Source: Winogradskyella undariae (lineage in GTDB: Bacteria; Bacteroidota; Bacteroidia; Flavobacteriales; Flavobacteriaceae). From it: a stretch of 64,000 nt of DNA. The stretch is taken from the NCBI RefSeq assembly GCF_013285155.1, contig NZ_JABTEL010000009.1, forward strand, positions 62,001 through 126,000, written 5' to 3'. The number at the start of each line of letters is the position of its first letter. Positions within the stretch are counted from its first letter, which is position 1. The notes beneath the pieces were generated by a model that saw nothing but the letters and a program-made list of their open reading frames with translations, was not told the origin of the DNA and ran no database searches. Shown piece after piece: positions 25,401 to 32,876 of this stretch. A program made the translations under genes and the position numbers.

Positions 25401-27433
25401 ATTAACGTATTAACTGCTTTAATAATTTTATTTGCATCTATGAATTCTTTGAATTTAAACCCTGAAGATTCTGAAGTGGTAATTCCTAATTTATCGAAGA
25501 AACTCGTTTTTTTCTCAAAACGCGATTGTGGAATATATAATGGTGTTAAGTTGTCATAATCAATAGCTCCAAAACCATTACTGAAGTCGAATTCTTCGGC
25601 GTTATCTTTAAATTTATCTAAATAGACTTGTTCATTTTTGGTGATTTTAGGGCGTTCGTTATAGAGGCGAATTTGGTCTTCTACAAAATTAGACTGTTTA
25701 TTTTCGTCGTGTAAAAGAGTCAACATCTCTAAACCTGCTATACGCTGGTCTATACTTTTTGCTGTCACTAAATTTGTAGCACTGTTTCTTAAACGGTCGG
25801 CTGGTAATTCTACTAACAATTTAATTAATGAGGTCCGTAAGTTTTTATGTTTTCGTCTTAATAAATCTTCAGCAATCTCTAAATCTTTATCATACAAGTG
25901 CATTCTACTAAATAAGTTAAGTCCTGTAGCCATTAATAACTCATTTCTGTTGTAGATTGCTTTTCTCGCTAAACCTCTTTTCCAAGAGTTTTCATCGTAA
26001 TTTAAACGTTCTTTTTTCTCTGTATTTTGTTCGTAATTGTAAAAAGAATAGCTGTAATCTTTAGGGAATACTTTACGGATGTAGCTTTCTCTAAATTCTG
26101 TTGGAAGTATGTCTAAATCATTCGCGATTAATTCTAGTTGTTCTTCATTAGCACCATTGATTAAAAACTGGTAGAAATAATAAGAGTTAGGTGTAAAACT
26201 CCACCAAGAGAATATTTTACTTTCGAAGGTTTTCCCTTGGTCTTCGGCCGTTTTAGCGACTTCAAATAACCTTAAGAAGGTTGTGTTATCTATAACTACT
26301 GTTGATGGTAGGTTTACTGCCATCCAATGATCTAGAGCGTAATCTTTACCTAAGTTATTTTTGAAGTATTCGACTAAAGAATCGTTTGTTCTATCTGTTG
26401 AAGAAATAAAATATAAGGCTAGAATTTTTTTATTTCTATCTTCTGAAGTATAAACAATATCTAAAGCTTTTGCATTAGCTTTATCTACATCTAAAATAGC
26501 TATAGACCATAAGGCCACTAAAACTTCTAAGTTATCTTTACTTTTAAGAAGTGTATCAACTTCTTTTAAATCTAAAATTAAAGATTGTGCTAACTCTAGC
26601 ACACGATTAATTACTGATTTTTTAGGGATTTCCCAATTTAAACCAAACCAAGTGCTTACCGCTCGAGTTACACTAGTAAAACGCGTTAAGTCGTTTTCTA
26701 AAACAATATTAATCATATATTTTAGAGCGCCAAGACTAGATTCATCTAAAGCTTCTAAAATAGTTTGTCTTAAACCTTCTTGACGTTGGGCAGCGAGTAA
26801 TAACTTGGCTACCATTTCCCAATGTTTCTCATCTTCAGAAAGTAATAATGCTTTTATAATATCTGCACTAATACCACCAATTTCATCTTCAGCTTGAAGA
26901 ATATCATCTAACAATTCGTCAAACATTCCATTTCCATTATGGAGTAAAGTCGCTAAAAAAAAGCTATTTCCGTGAGGAAAATAGGTGCTGTATTGAAAAT
27001 GTTCATGTAATGTTAATCCGCCAAACCCCTTTCTGCTTAAACTTAAAAAATGCGTAAAAACTTGTAATTTATTACGTAATGTATCTTCTGTTTTTACAGA
27101 TCTAAATGCTTTTCTATCATAACCTCTCTGATAAGGTATTGTATCCATAAAATCCCACATATCTGCTAAATACGGCGTTTGAATAATACCAAATAACTGC
27201 ATTCCTAAACGCATACCTTCTTGAGTTCGCCAAGGATTATTATTAATAGCATCTTCAGAAACCGCAATGTAATCGGTGGCACTATAATAGGTTCTTCTTT
27301 CGCCTTTGTCGATACGTCCTAAAATTTTAGCTAAAACGCGATAAGGTTCAGAAAATGCACGAAATTCAAACCGATCTACATCTGGTTTCTTATTTTTTTC
27401 AACGTATTTAGTTGCTTCTTCTATTGGAATCAT
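22427..27433 (-). CDS. Giant DUF4132 protein (DUF5724-DUF4132-C-terminal domain)
   Basis: 1668 residues, no signal peptide or membrane helix. The N-terminal ~1100 residues are helical HEAT-like, corresponding to the N-terminal domain of DUF4132 proteins (DUF5724 from memory). The DUF4132 domain is at about 1240-1550 (WAMEAKATQKIMEN, later FKQVFRELYLITDDER and RDVDLVVSVAHVGGVDPE). The last ~120 residues (YSIHLGSGQVSKNG, LPFVDEDPKSAEIISKMKLL, QDPTILAQI) form the conserved C-terminal domain. DUF4132 includes E. coli MolR-type proteins, linked to WGR domains in many bacteria; no mechanism is known. It starts from its own operator in the divergent region shared with the LRR operon. Confidence 0.85.
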   Translation of the reverse strand: MIPIEEATKYVEKNKKPDVDRFEFRAFSEPYRVLAKILGRIDKGERRTYYSATDYIAVSEDAINNNPWRTQEGMRLGMQLFGIIQTPYLADMWDFMDTIPYQRGYDRKAFRSVKTEDTLRNKLQVFTHFLSLSRKGFGGLTLHEHFQYSTYFPHGNSFFLATLLHNGNGMFDELLDDILQAEDEIGGISADIIKALLLSEDEKHWEMVAKLLLAAQRQEGLRQTILEALDESSLGALKYMINIVLENDLTRFTSVTRAVSTWFGLNWEIPKKSVINRVLELAQSLILDLKEVDTLLKSKDNLEVLVALWSIAILDVDKANAKALDIVYTSEDRNKKILALYFISSTDRTNDSLVEYFKNNLGKDYALDHWMAVNLPSTVVIDNTTFLRLFEVAKTAEDQGKTFESKIFSWWSFTPNSYYFYQFLINGANEEQLELIANDLDILPTEFRESYIRKVFPKDYSYSFYNYEQNTEKKERLNYDENSWKRGLARKAIYNRNELLMATGLNLFSRMHLYDKDLEIAEDLLRRKHKNLRTSLIKLLVELPADRLRNSATNLVTAKSIDQRIAGLEMLTLLHDENKQSNFVEDQIRLYNERPKITKNEQVYLDKFKDNAEEFDFSNGFGAIDYDNLTPLYIPQSRFEKKTSFFDKLGITTSESSGFKFKEFIDANKIIKAVNTLIDIVTKNRNHEYQTEVYQGEIATTYIEKGIRDIKSLGDDATPEELLHNIPLAKIWIAWHEQSKLNDFEMYAAIRYIKNHNNPFGDYKDFEPFARQYYPDLSGLKLDKEDRYNSKSDAYNKILIRLFNVYAEERIIANFKLDIMEDMIANFPKNLKAIQYQTSNYRYNKKTFNWTNVILPLVPSLSMNNLELLTEAQLQKYWGTYIYLVAQDIAYPNTTDDVKVITKQFSRPGIVPYPSIAVTLRLYKKGLINDDDILFQALNSRELMVIMDGGFNYRMNYKWIERDCVPKHVLAPLKTNLLETELERGDLETTATGYMNGIHSIEGVDYVFRILERLGKDNFERGYSYYGDSKKTIFSGLLKKSIFKDTESYADFAARADASKVTKKRLIELACYATQWTGVIGEYLGLEKLEDAVWWFQAHASDYMNSEKETIISRYSNIPKSDFALGAIDVDWFNKVYKTIGKTNWKLLHDAAKYITDGNGHRQVKLYSSVMLGEVKITETLKKIKDKRDKDYVRALGLIPLSKTIPEKDLLKRYNLLQDFLKESKQFGAQRQESEATAVEIGLDNLSRTAGYQDRVRFSWAMEAKATQKIMENAVITIEETEIELIINDLGKTDFKVTKAGKSLKNIPAKLRKDKQVIALKENKTYLSRQYSRTRLSLENAMVNEDEFTAQEIHNMMQHPIVKVMLSNLVMYVPEKEISGFYKKGILTDATGKTHQLAEDDVLLIAHPSHLYKNVEWDLYQKHLFAERLVQPFKQVFRELYLITDDEREHSTRSERYQGHQIQPKKTVALLRTRGWTVSMEEGLQKVYHKRGFIATMYAMADWYSPSEAEAPTLEDVCFHSIDTYKKIPLTEIPSVVFSEIMRDVDLVVSVAHVGGVDPEASHSTMQMRAALAEESARLFKLKNITVKERHLFIKGKLGEYSIHLGSGQVSKNGLALSIIPVHSQHRGRMFLPFVDEDPKSAEIISKMKLLSEDNKIQDPTILAQINS

Positions 27434-27527
27434 TACTTTTTCTTATTAAACTCTTACTCTACTAAGACGAGTTGTGATTATTGTTTCAATTTATTTCTTT
27501 ATAAAAAAAGATTACTCTTAATGGTTG

Positions 27528-27575
27528 GCAAGATAAAAGTAATTCAAGTTTTTTTACTCACGGTATTTAGGGATG
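27528..27575 (-). promoter_or_regulatory. Island promoter 8: operator plus weak -7 box
   Basis: Minus strand: operator CATCCCTAAATACCGTGAGT (27575-27556), 20-nt spacer, and a degenerate -7 box TATCTTGC (27535-27528). The weakest match of the set, but the position before the DUF4132 gene and the shared core AAATACCGTGA support it. Its centre is 52 bp from the divergent operator at 27608. Confidence 0.6.
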
Positions 27576-27607
27576 TTTTTAATTAAATATTTAGATGGAG
27601 TTTTAAA

Positions 27608-27655
27608 TATCACAGAATACAGTGACAAATAACACCCTGTTTTAAAATAGGTTTG
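27608..27655 (+). promoter_or_regulatory. Island promoter 9: operator plus perfect -7 box
   Basis: Operator TATCACAGAATACAGTGACA (27608-27627), 20-nt spacer, -7 box TAGGTTTG (27648-27655). One mismatch from the symmetrical operator 7, although the gene lies on the opposite strand and belongs to a different family. It drives the LRR genes from 27679. Confidence 0.8.
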
Positions 27656-27678
27656 TAAAACCAAAATTAAACGGCCTT

Positions 27679-30192
27679 ATGATACTTGCTAAACACGAAC
27701 TTGGTTTCAATTTTTATGAAGATGAAACATCTTTTGAAAAAATTAAAGCTTGTAAAAATTACCCAGAAGATTTTTATTACGAGATTTTTGTACTTGCTAA
27801 ATCTACTAAAAACAAGCAGATTAGAACTGAGTGTACCAATATCATAAAAAAACAGGCACCAGAAGCTTTACAACTCGCCTTTAAGAGTCGAAAAAAAATA
27901 ACGACAATACAAGATTCTCAATCTTTTAACAAGAAACTGATTGCTGTATTAGAGTACGGCGTACTTTCAGAAGACTTAGACCTTTGTAAACTATACACAC
28001 TTGTTTGTAAGCGATTAACGCTTTCGCTTGAATATAGAAGTAAAGAAGTTATTGAACTTCTCATAGAAACACCACGTCTTTTAAGTCAGTTTAACGGTGT
28101 TAAAGAATTAACAATTAGCACCTCTAGACAGGAAGAAGGTTTTAGAAACGTTGTAAACAACATAACGCAACTTTCTTCATTAGAAAAACTTGAGCTTGAA
28201 ATTGATTATAAATACATACCAGAAGAACTAGAACGATTAGTTAACTTAAAAGCGTTTATACTAGCAGCACCAAACCTTGTCTGGATTCCTATAGGAATGA
28301 CCAAGTTAAAAGCACTTAAAAAGTTGGAGTTTAGAGGAAGTTTTGCTTTTGGTAATGACGAGCCTAATCCTAACATCGTTAACTTTACTTGGCTTAAAGA
28401 ACTTACCAGTTTAAAGCATTTAAAAATAGGCTCTTTTGCAGTACAAGATCTCTCTGATGTTGAGCTTCCGGCAAGTTTAAAAAAATTAGAGCTTTTTAGG
28501 TTAGAAAATCTAACCGCTTTACCCGAAACACTTGGTCACTTACCAAAACTAAAAACATTAAGGCTAAGTGGTATGAGGGAGCTAGAACACTTTCCTGCAT
28601 CTGTTAGTGAATTTAAAACCTTAGAGGTTTTTGAAGCTGTTCATTTATCTAAATTAAAGAAAGTTCCTGCTGCTTTTATTTTTGGACCCAATATTAAACG
28701 TTTGCTAGGTTTGTATACAGAGTTTATACCTTATGGTGAAACACCTGTAACTAAGCTAAAAAGAATTGATTTCACCCATCCAGAGCTTCTTAGTTTTGTA
28801 TTAGATAATGCCTTGTCTTTTACTAATTTAAAAGAGATAGAAATTAATTGTGATGCACCAAAAAGAAGAAGTGCACATACGCTTTCTTCATTTAAAAAAC
28901 TTAAAAACCTTAAGTATAGATTAGCGCATCATTTAGAATGGGTTTTAGAGGATATTCACGAATGTAAAAAGCTAGAAGACGTTCTTATTTATGGAATATA
29001 TAATAGGACTGATGCTGAAATAACAAACGCTGATGTTACTAATTTTCCTCAGGCATTTTCTAGAATAGAGCATTTGCAAACCTTAAAAGTACACAATGCA
29101 AAAGCACTAGTTTTAAATACAGATTATTTACCTATAAAGACAGACAGTCTTACCATTACAGATATAAAAGTCATTGAGCCAGGTATTGAAGATTTTGAGG
29201 TAACTAATCTAAAAGTAATAGATACACCTATTACCGCATTGCAAAAGTTTTATTCGGTAATACGTGCAAAAAAAATGAAGTTAGGCGATGAAAATAGCGT
29301 TAAAAATGAGACTTTAGATTTTGATAATTTTAAAGACCCTGAAAGCATTAAAGATTTTATATTTAATAGTAATGTAAAAGGCTTAGATAAGGCATTAAAA
29401 GCACTTTGTAATTTACAAACACTAACCATTGATTTTAATGTAGATAATGCCGAACAAAACAATGGTTTAACCGCTTATACGCACCATAATTTAAAAAACT
29501 TAACCATTAAAAATTTTAATGGTAACACTAATGTTATTAAATTATTATTAGAGCATACGCCTCATCTAGAATTTTTAGAAATTTACGATTGTGTAGGACT
29601 TGCCGATTTACCTAAGGTTACTTTAAATAAACTAAAAACGCTAAAATTATTTTATAGCGATGATATACAGTCTATAGAAAACTTAACAGTGCCCAACATA
29701 GAACTTTTTAAAGTTTTATCGTGTGACAATTTTGGTTACGATGCTATGGTTACGGCATCGCATTGGAAAACGCTTAAGTTTCTTTGGTTACAGAACATTA
29801 GTAGAGCTCTTGAAACCTACCCGGAGACCATTGCAGACTTAAATTTAGATACCTTTTTTATTGATGGATTTTTAACTAAAAGACAAATACCAAAATGGAT
29901 AGGCAGAATGAAATCCTTACGAGTTCTAGGAATAGAACAGTTTTATTATTGTCCATTACCGGAAGAATTAGCCGAATTAACCCAATTAAAAATAATGAGT
30001 ATCAGAGGCTGTGATTTTACAGAACAAGTATCTGATAAATTTAAGAATCTGAATTTAGAGGATTTAATTTACAGGTATTCAAAATTTAATGGAAACAATA
30101 TGAAATCCTCTAAATTTTACGCATTAGCTAAAAATAAAATCTTAAAAGAGGATTTTGATAACAGATATGAAAAATATGATCTGTACTGTTAA
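27679..30192 (+). CDS. Leucine-rich repeat protein (LRR family, copy 1)
   Basis: 837 residues, cytoplasmic. Residues 1-85 form the family N-terminal helical domain (NYPEDFYYEIFVLAKST, then NIIKKQAPEALQLAFKSRKKI). The rest is irregular LRR (for instance LKALKKLEFRGS, LPETLGHLPKLKTLRLSG, ELEHFPASVSEFKTLEVFEA). The C-terminal block ends RYSKFNGNNMKSSKFY as in the other two tandem copies. It is more diverged from copies 2 and 3 than they are from each other. First gene of the operon led by promoter 9. LRRs bind proteins or nucleic acids; the ligand is unknown. Confidence 0.88.
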   Translation: MILAKHELGFNFYEDETSFEKIKACKNYPEDFYYEIFVLAKSTKNKQIRTECTNIIKKQAPEALQLAFKSRKKITTIQDSQSFNKKLIAVLEYGVLSEDLDLCKLYTLVCKRLTLSLEYRSKEVIELLIETPRLLSQFNGVKELTISTSRQEEGFRNVVNNITQLSSLEKLELEIDYKYIPEELERLVNLKAFILAAPNLVWIPIGMTKLKALKKLEFRGSFAFGNDEPNPNIVNFTWLKELTSLKHLKIGSFAVQDLSDVELPASLKKLELFRLENLTALPETLGHLPKLKTLRLSGMRELEHFPASVSEFKTLEVFEAVHLSKLKKVPAAFIFGPNIKRLLGLYTEFIPYGETPVTKLKRIDFTHPELLSFVLDNALSFTNLKEIEINCDAPKRRSAHTLSSFKKLKNLKYRLAHHLEWVLEDIHECKKLEDVLIYGIYNRTDAEITNADVTNFPQAFSRIEHLQTLKVHNAKALVLNTDYLPIKTDSLTITDIKVIEPGIEDFEVTNLKVIDTPITALQKFYSVIRAKKMKLGDENSVKNETLDFDNFKDPESIKDFIFNSNVKGLDKALKALCNLQTLTIDFNVDNAEQNNGLTAYTHHNLKNLTIKNFNGNTNVIKLLLEHTPHLEFLEIYDCVGLADLPKVTLNKLKTLKLFYSDDIQSIENLTVPNIELFKVLSCDNFGYDAMVTASHWKTLKFLWLQNISRALETYPETIADLNLDTFFIDGFLTKRQIPKWIGRMKSLRVLGIEQFYYCPLPEELAELTQLKIMSIRGCDFTEQVSDKFKNLNLEDLIYRYSKFNGNNMKSSKFYALAKNKILKEDFDNRYEKYDLYC

Positions 30193-30227
30193 AGAAATTA
30201 AAGCACAACGTACTGTATCTAAAAAAA

Positions 30228-30270
30228 CTGTTTCCAAAAGAAATTTATACTTTAAAAATTAACGATTATT
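30228..30270 (+). promoter_or_regulatory. Duplicated 5' leader before LRR copy 2
   Basis: The 43 nt directly before the start codon (beginning CTGTTTCCAAAAG and ending CGATTATT) are matched at 41 of 43 positions by 32834-32876 before LRR copy 3. A -7-like TACTTTAA lies inside (6 of 8), so it could be a weak internal promoter, or the leader may simply have been copied with the gene. Confidence 0.5.
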
Positions 30271-32793
30271 ATGACAAAACCAGCAGAAACACCTGTTTTC
30301 AAGTTTTATACAATGGATGAGTATTATGAAGACATTAAAAAGTGTAAAAACTTTCCAGAGGATTTTTATTATGAAATTTTTGTGATTGCAAAAGCAACAT
30401 CTAATAAAAAAAATAGAACAGAGTGTGCTAACATCATAAAAAAACAAGCCCCAGAAGCTTTACAAATAGCTTTTAAAAGTCGAAAAAAAATAACACAAAA
30501 AGGAAAGCGTGTAGCCAGAATGATTTCTATTTTAGAATATGGATTGCTATCTGAAGACTTAGACCTTTTTAAATTACATAACCTAATTGGTGGAGGATCA
30601 AAACTATGGCTTTTTCATTCTTCGACAGATTTTTTAGATCGCTTGTTAGAACATCCACATATATTAAGACGATTTAACGGCGTAAAAAGTTTAGAAATCC
30701 ATTTAAAAGATTTTGGTAATAAATATGATAGTATTCTTAATGAGATATCAAAATTAACGTCGTTAGAAGAAATAGATCTCGAGGGAGAGTTTGAGCAACT
30801 ACCAGAGGATTTTGGTAATTTATCAAATTTAAAAAAGCTAAAGCTTGTTGCGCCTTGTTTAAAAAGGTTTCCAAGTACAATGTCTCAGTTAACATCCTTA
30901 AAAGAAATACGTATTGAAGGCGCTTATTGGACTGGGAAATCTACTCCCAATATGAATCTAACTGATTTTAATTGGATTACAAAATTTACTGAATTAAAAG
31001 AGTTGAAACTACGTTTTATCGGCGTTCAAGATCTATCTCAAGTCAAGTTTTCAGCATCCTTAAAAATTATAGAATTTTTTGGCTTAGATGAATTAATAGC
31101 ATTGCCTAAAGATGTTAGTAATTTAAAGCAACTAAAAGAGTTTCAGGTTTTATCTAAAAGCATAGATAGCTTACCAAATGGTTTTGAAGATTTACCAAAA
31201 TTAGAACTTTTTAAACTTAATGCTCCTAAGATAGATTCCATATCGTCTACCCTCTTTTTTGGAGACGAATCAAGATGTTTTGAAGAAACGCCTAGACCTA
31301 AATTAGAAACAAAAATTACATATAGCGAAACTAATATATCACCAATGACAGAAGTAAGTCTGCGAGAATCTATAGAAATAGATTCGCCCAAACTACTTCA
31401 TTTTGTGTTAGATAATGCGTCGTTTTTCCCTAATTTAAAGACGATAACAGTAGATTGTGAAGCACCAGAAATTCCACATAAAACATCGTTAGCTACATTT
31501 AAAAACTTAACAACACTTAACTACAAACTAGAACATAAACTAGATTGGCTTTTTGAAGAGATAGAGCAATGTACAAATCTTAAAAATGTAGAATTATACA
31601 GGTTTCAAGAGTCAGGTACTAGAGATATAAAATTAGCTGTTAGAATTTTTCCTAATGTGTTTTCAAAAATAGAGCAGTTAGAAAACTTGACGATTAAAAA
31701 TGCGAGTGCTTTAGTTGTAGACACCGACCATTTACCTAAGCATATAACCAATTTAACTATTTCTGAAATTAAAGGCATAAAAGCAGGAACAGAACAGTTT
31801 GAAGTGTTTCACCTGGAAATTAAAGCCACACCAATTCTTAATTTACAGGAATTTTATGCAGTAATTAGTGCGACTAAATTTAATCTTGGACATAGAAATA
31901 ATGATGTAAATAATGTTTTAAATTTTGAAACCTTTAGACATCCAGAAAAAATTGAATCGTTTGATTTTACCAGTAATGTGAGTCAGTTAGATAGCTTACT
32001 TAAAAACTTCATAAATTTAAAGGAACTTACCATTACATTTAAGAAGGCCAATTCAGAACATAATAATGGATTAACGGCCTTTAAACACAACAATTTAAAA
32101 GTGTTAAGAATTGATGATTATAACGGAACTACCGAAGCCTTAGAGCGTTTATTAACACATACACCAAACCTTGAATTTTTAGGAGTATTTGAAGCCACAG
32201 GTTTTGATGCTTTTCCTGCTGTAAGCTTGCCTCAACTTAAAAAATTAAGAATGCAGAGTGTCGCTCTTAAAACCATAGACAACCTAAACGTTGAAACTAT
32301 TGAAGCGGTAAAACTGATACATTGTGATTATATTAACGATGAAAGTATTGAAGCAATATCGCATTGGAATTCTTTAAAACACCTTTGGTTAGAAGGCTTA
32401 GATGAAAATGGAGGCACATACCCTGAATCGATTTCTGAATTAAATTTAGAAACACTTTTTATCAGAGCACATCATAAAGAAGAAAAAATCCCTACTTGGA
32501 TTGCTAATCTAAAAAATTTACGTGTTTTAGGAATAAACAATTTTAAACAAGTTGTTTTACCTGTTGAATTAGCCACATTAACACAGCTTGAAGTATTAAG
32601 TATTAGTGGATGTGAATTTTCAGAACAAGTATCTGAAGACTTTAGAACCCTTAACCTACAAAAATTGGTGTATTGGACCTCTAAATTTAATGGTAGTAAT
32701 ATGAAATCTGAACTCTATGAGCCATTGGAGAATAAGTTGGTGTCTCAACGTAATTTTGATGATATAGATAGTGAAGTCCCTTTTAGGGTGTAG
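30271..32793 (+). CDS. Leucine-rich repeat protein (LRR family, copy 2)
   Basis: 840 residues, no export signal. Same N-terminal helical domain (FPEDFYYEIFVIAKATS, then QAPEALQIAFKSRKK), then more than 20 LRR units (for example LTSLKEIRIEGAYW, LPKDVSNLKQLKEF, LPNGFEDLPKLELFKLNA), ending WTSKFNGSNMKSELYEPLE. It is very close in sequence to copy 3 along the whole length, including identical stretches of more than 20 residues around 480-500, marking a recent tandem duplication. Differences are scattered over loops and the variable concave positions rather than concentrated in one place. The ligand is unknown. Confidence 0.9.
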   Translation: MTKPAETPVFKFYTMDEYYEDIKKCKNFPEDFYYEIFVIAKATSNKKNRTECANIIKKQAPEALQIAFKSRKKITQKGKRVARMISILEYGLLSEDLDLFKLHNLIGGGSKLWLFHSSTDFLDRLLEHPHILRRFNGVKSLEIHLKDFGNKYDSILNEISKLTSLEEIDLEGEFEQLPEDFGNLSNLKKLKLVAPCLKRFPSTMSQLTSLKEIRIEGAYWTGKSTPNMNLTDFNWITKFTELKELKLRFIGVQDLSQVKFSASLKIIEFFGLDELIALPKDVSNLKQLKEFQVLSKSIDSLPNGFEDLPKLELFKLNAPKIDSISSTLFFGDESRCFEETPRPKLETKITYSETNISPMTEVSLRESIEIDSPKLLHFVLDNASFFPNLKTITVDCEAPEIPHKTSLATFKNLTTLNYKLEHKLDWLFEEIEQCTNLKNVELYRFQESGTRDIKLAVRIFPNVFSKIEQLENLTIKNASALVVDTDHLPKHITNLTISEIKGIKAGTEQFEVFHLEIKATPILNLQEFYAVISATKFNLGHRNNDVNNVLNFETFRHPEKIESFDFTSNVSQLDSLLKNFINLKELTITFKKANSEHNNGLTAFKHNNLKVLRIDDYNGTTEALERLLTHTPNLEFLGVFEATGFDAFPAVSLPQLKKLRMQSVALKTIDNLNVETIEAVKLIHCDYINDESIEAISHWNSLKHLWLEGLDENGGTYPESISELNLETLFIRAHHKEEKIPTWIANLKNLRVLGINNFKQVVLPVELATLTQLEVLSISGCEFSEQVSEDFRTLNLQKLVYWTSKFNGSNMKSELYEPLENKLVSQRNFDDIDSEVPFRV

Positions 32794-32833
32794 CTAAAAA
32801 GAATAATTTACAGCGAACCGCAACCTAAAAACC

Positions 32834-32876
32834 CTGTTTCCAAAAGAAATTTATACCTTAAAAATTAACGATTACT
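32834..32876 (+). promoter_or_regulatory. Duplicated 5' leader before LRR copy 3
   Basis: Copy of the 43-nt leader at 30228-30270 with only two changes (TACC for TACT, and TACT for TATT at the end). Such conservation in an untranslated leader next to coding paralogues that have diverged more suggests either recent duplication or selection on the leader. Confidence 0.5.
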
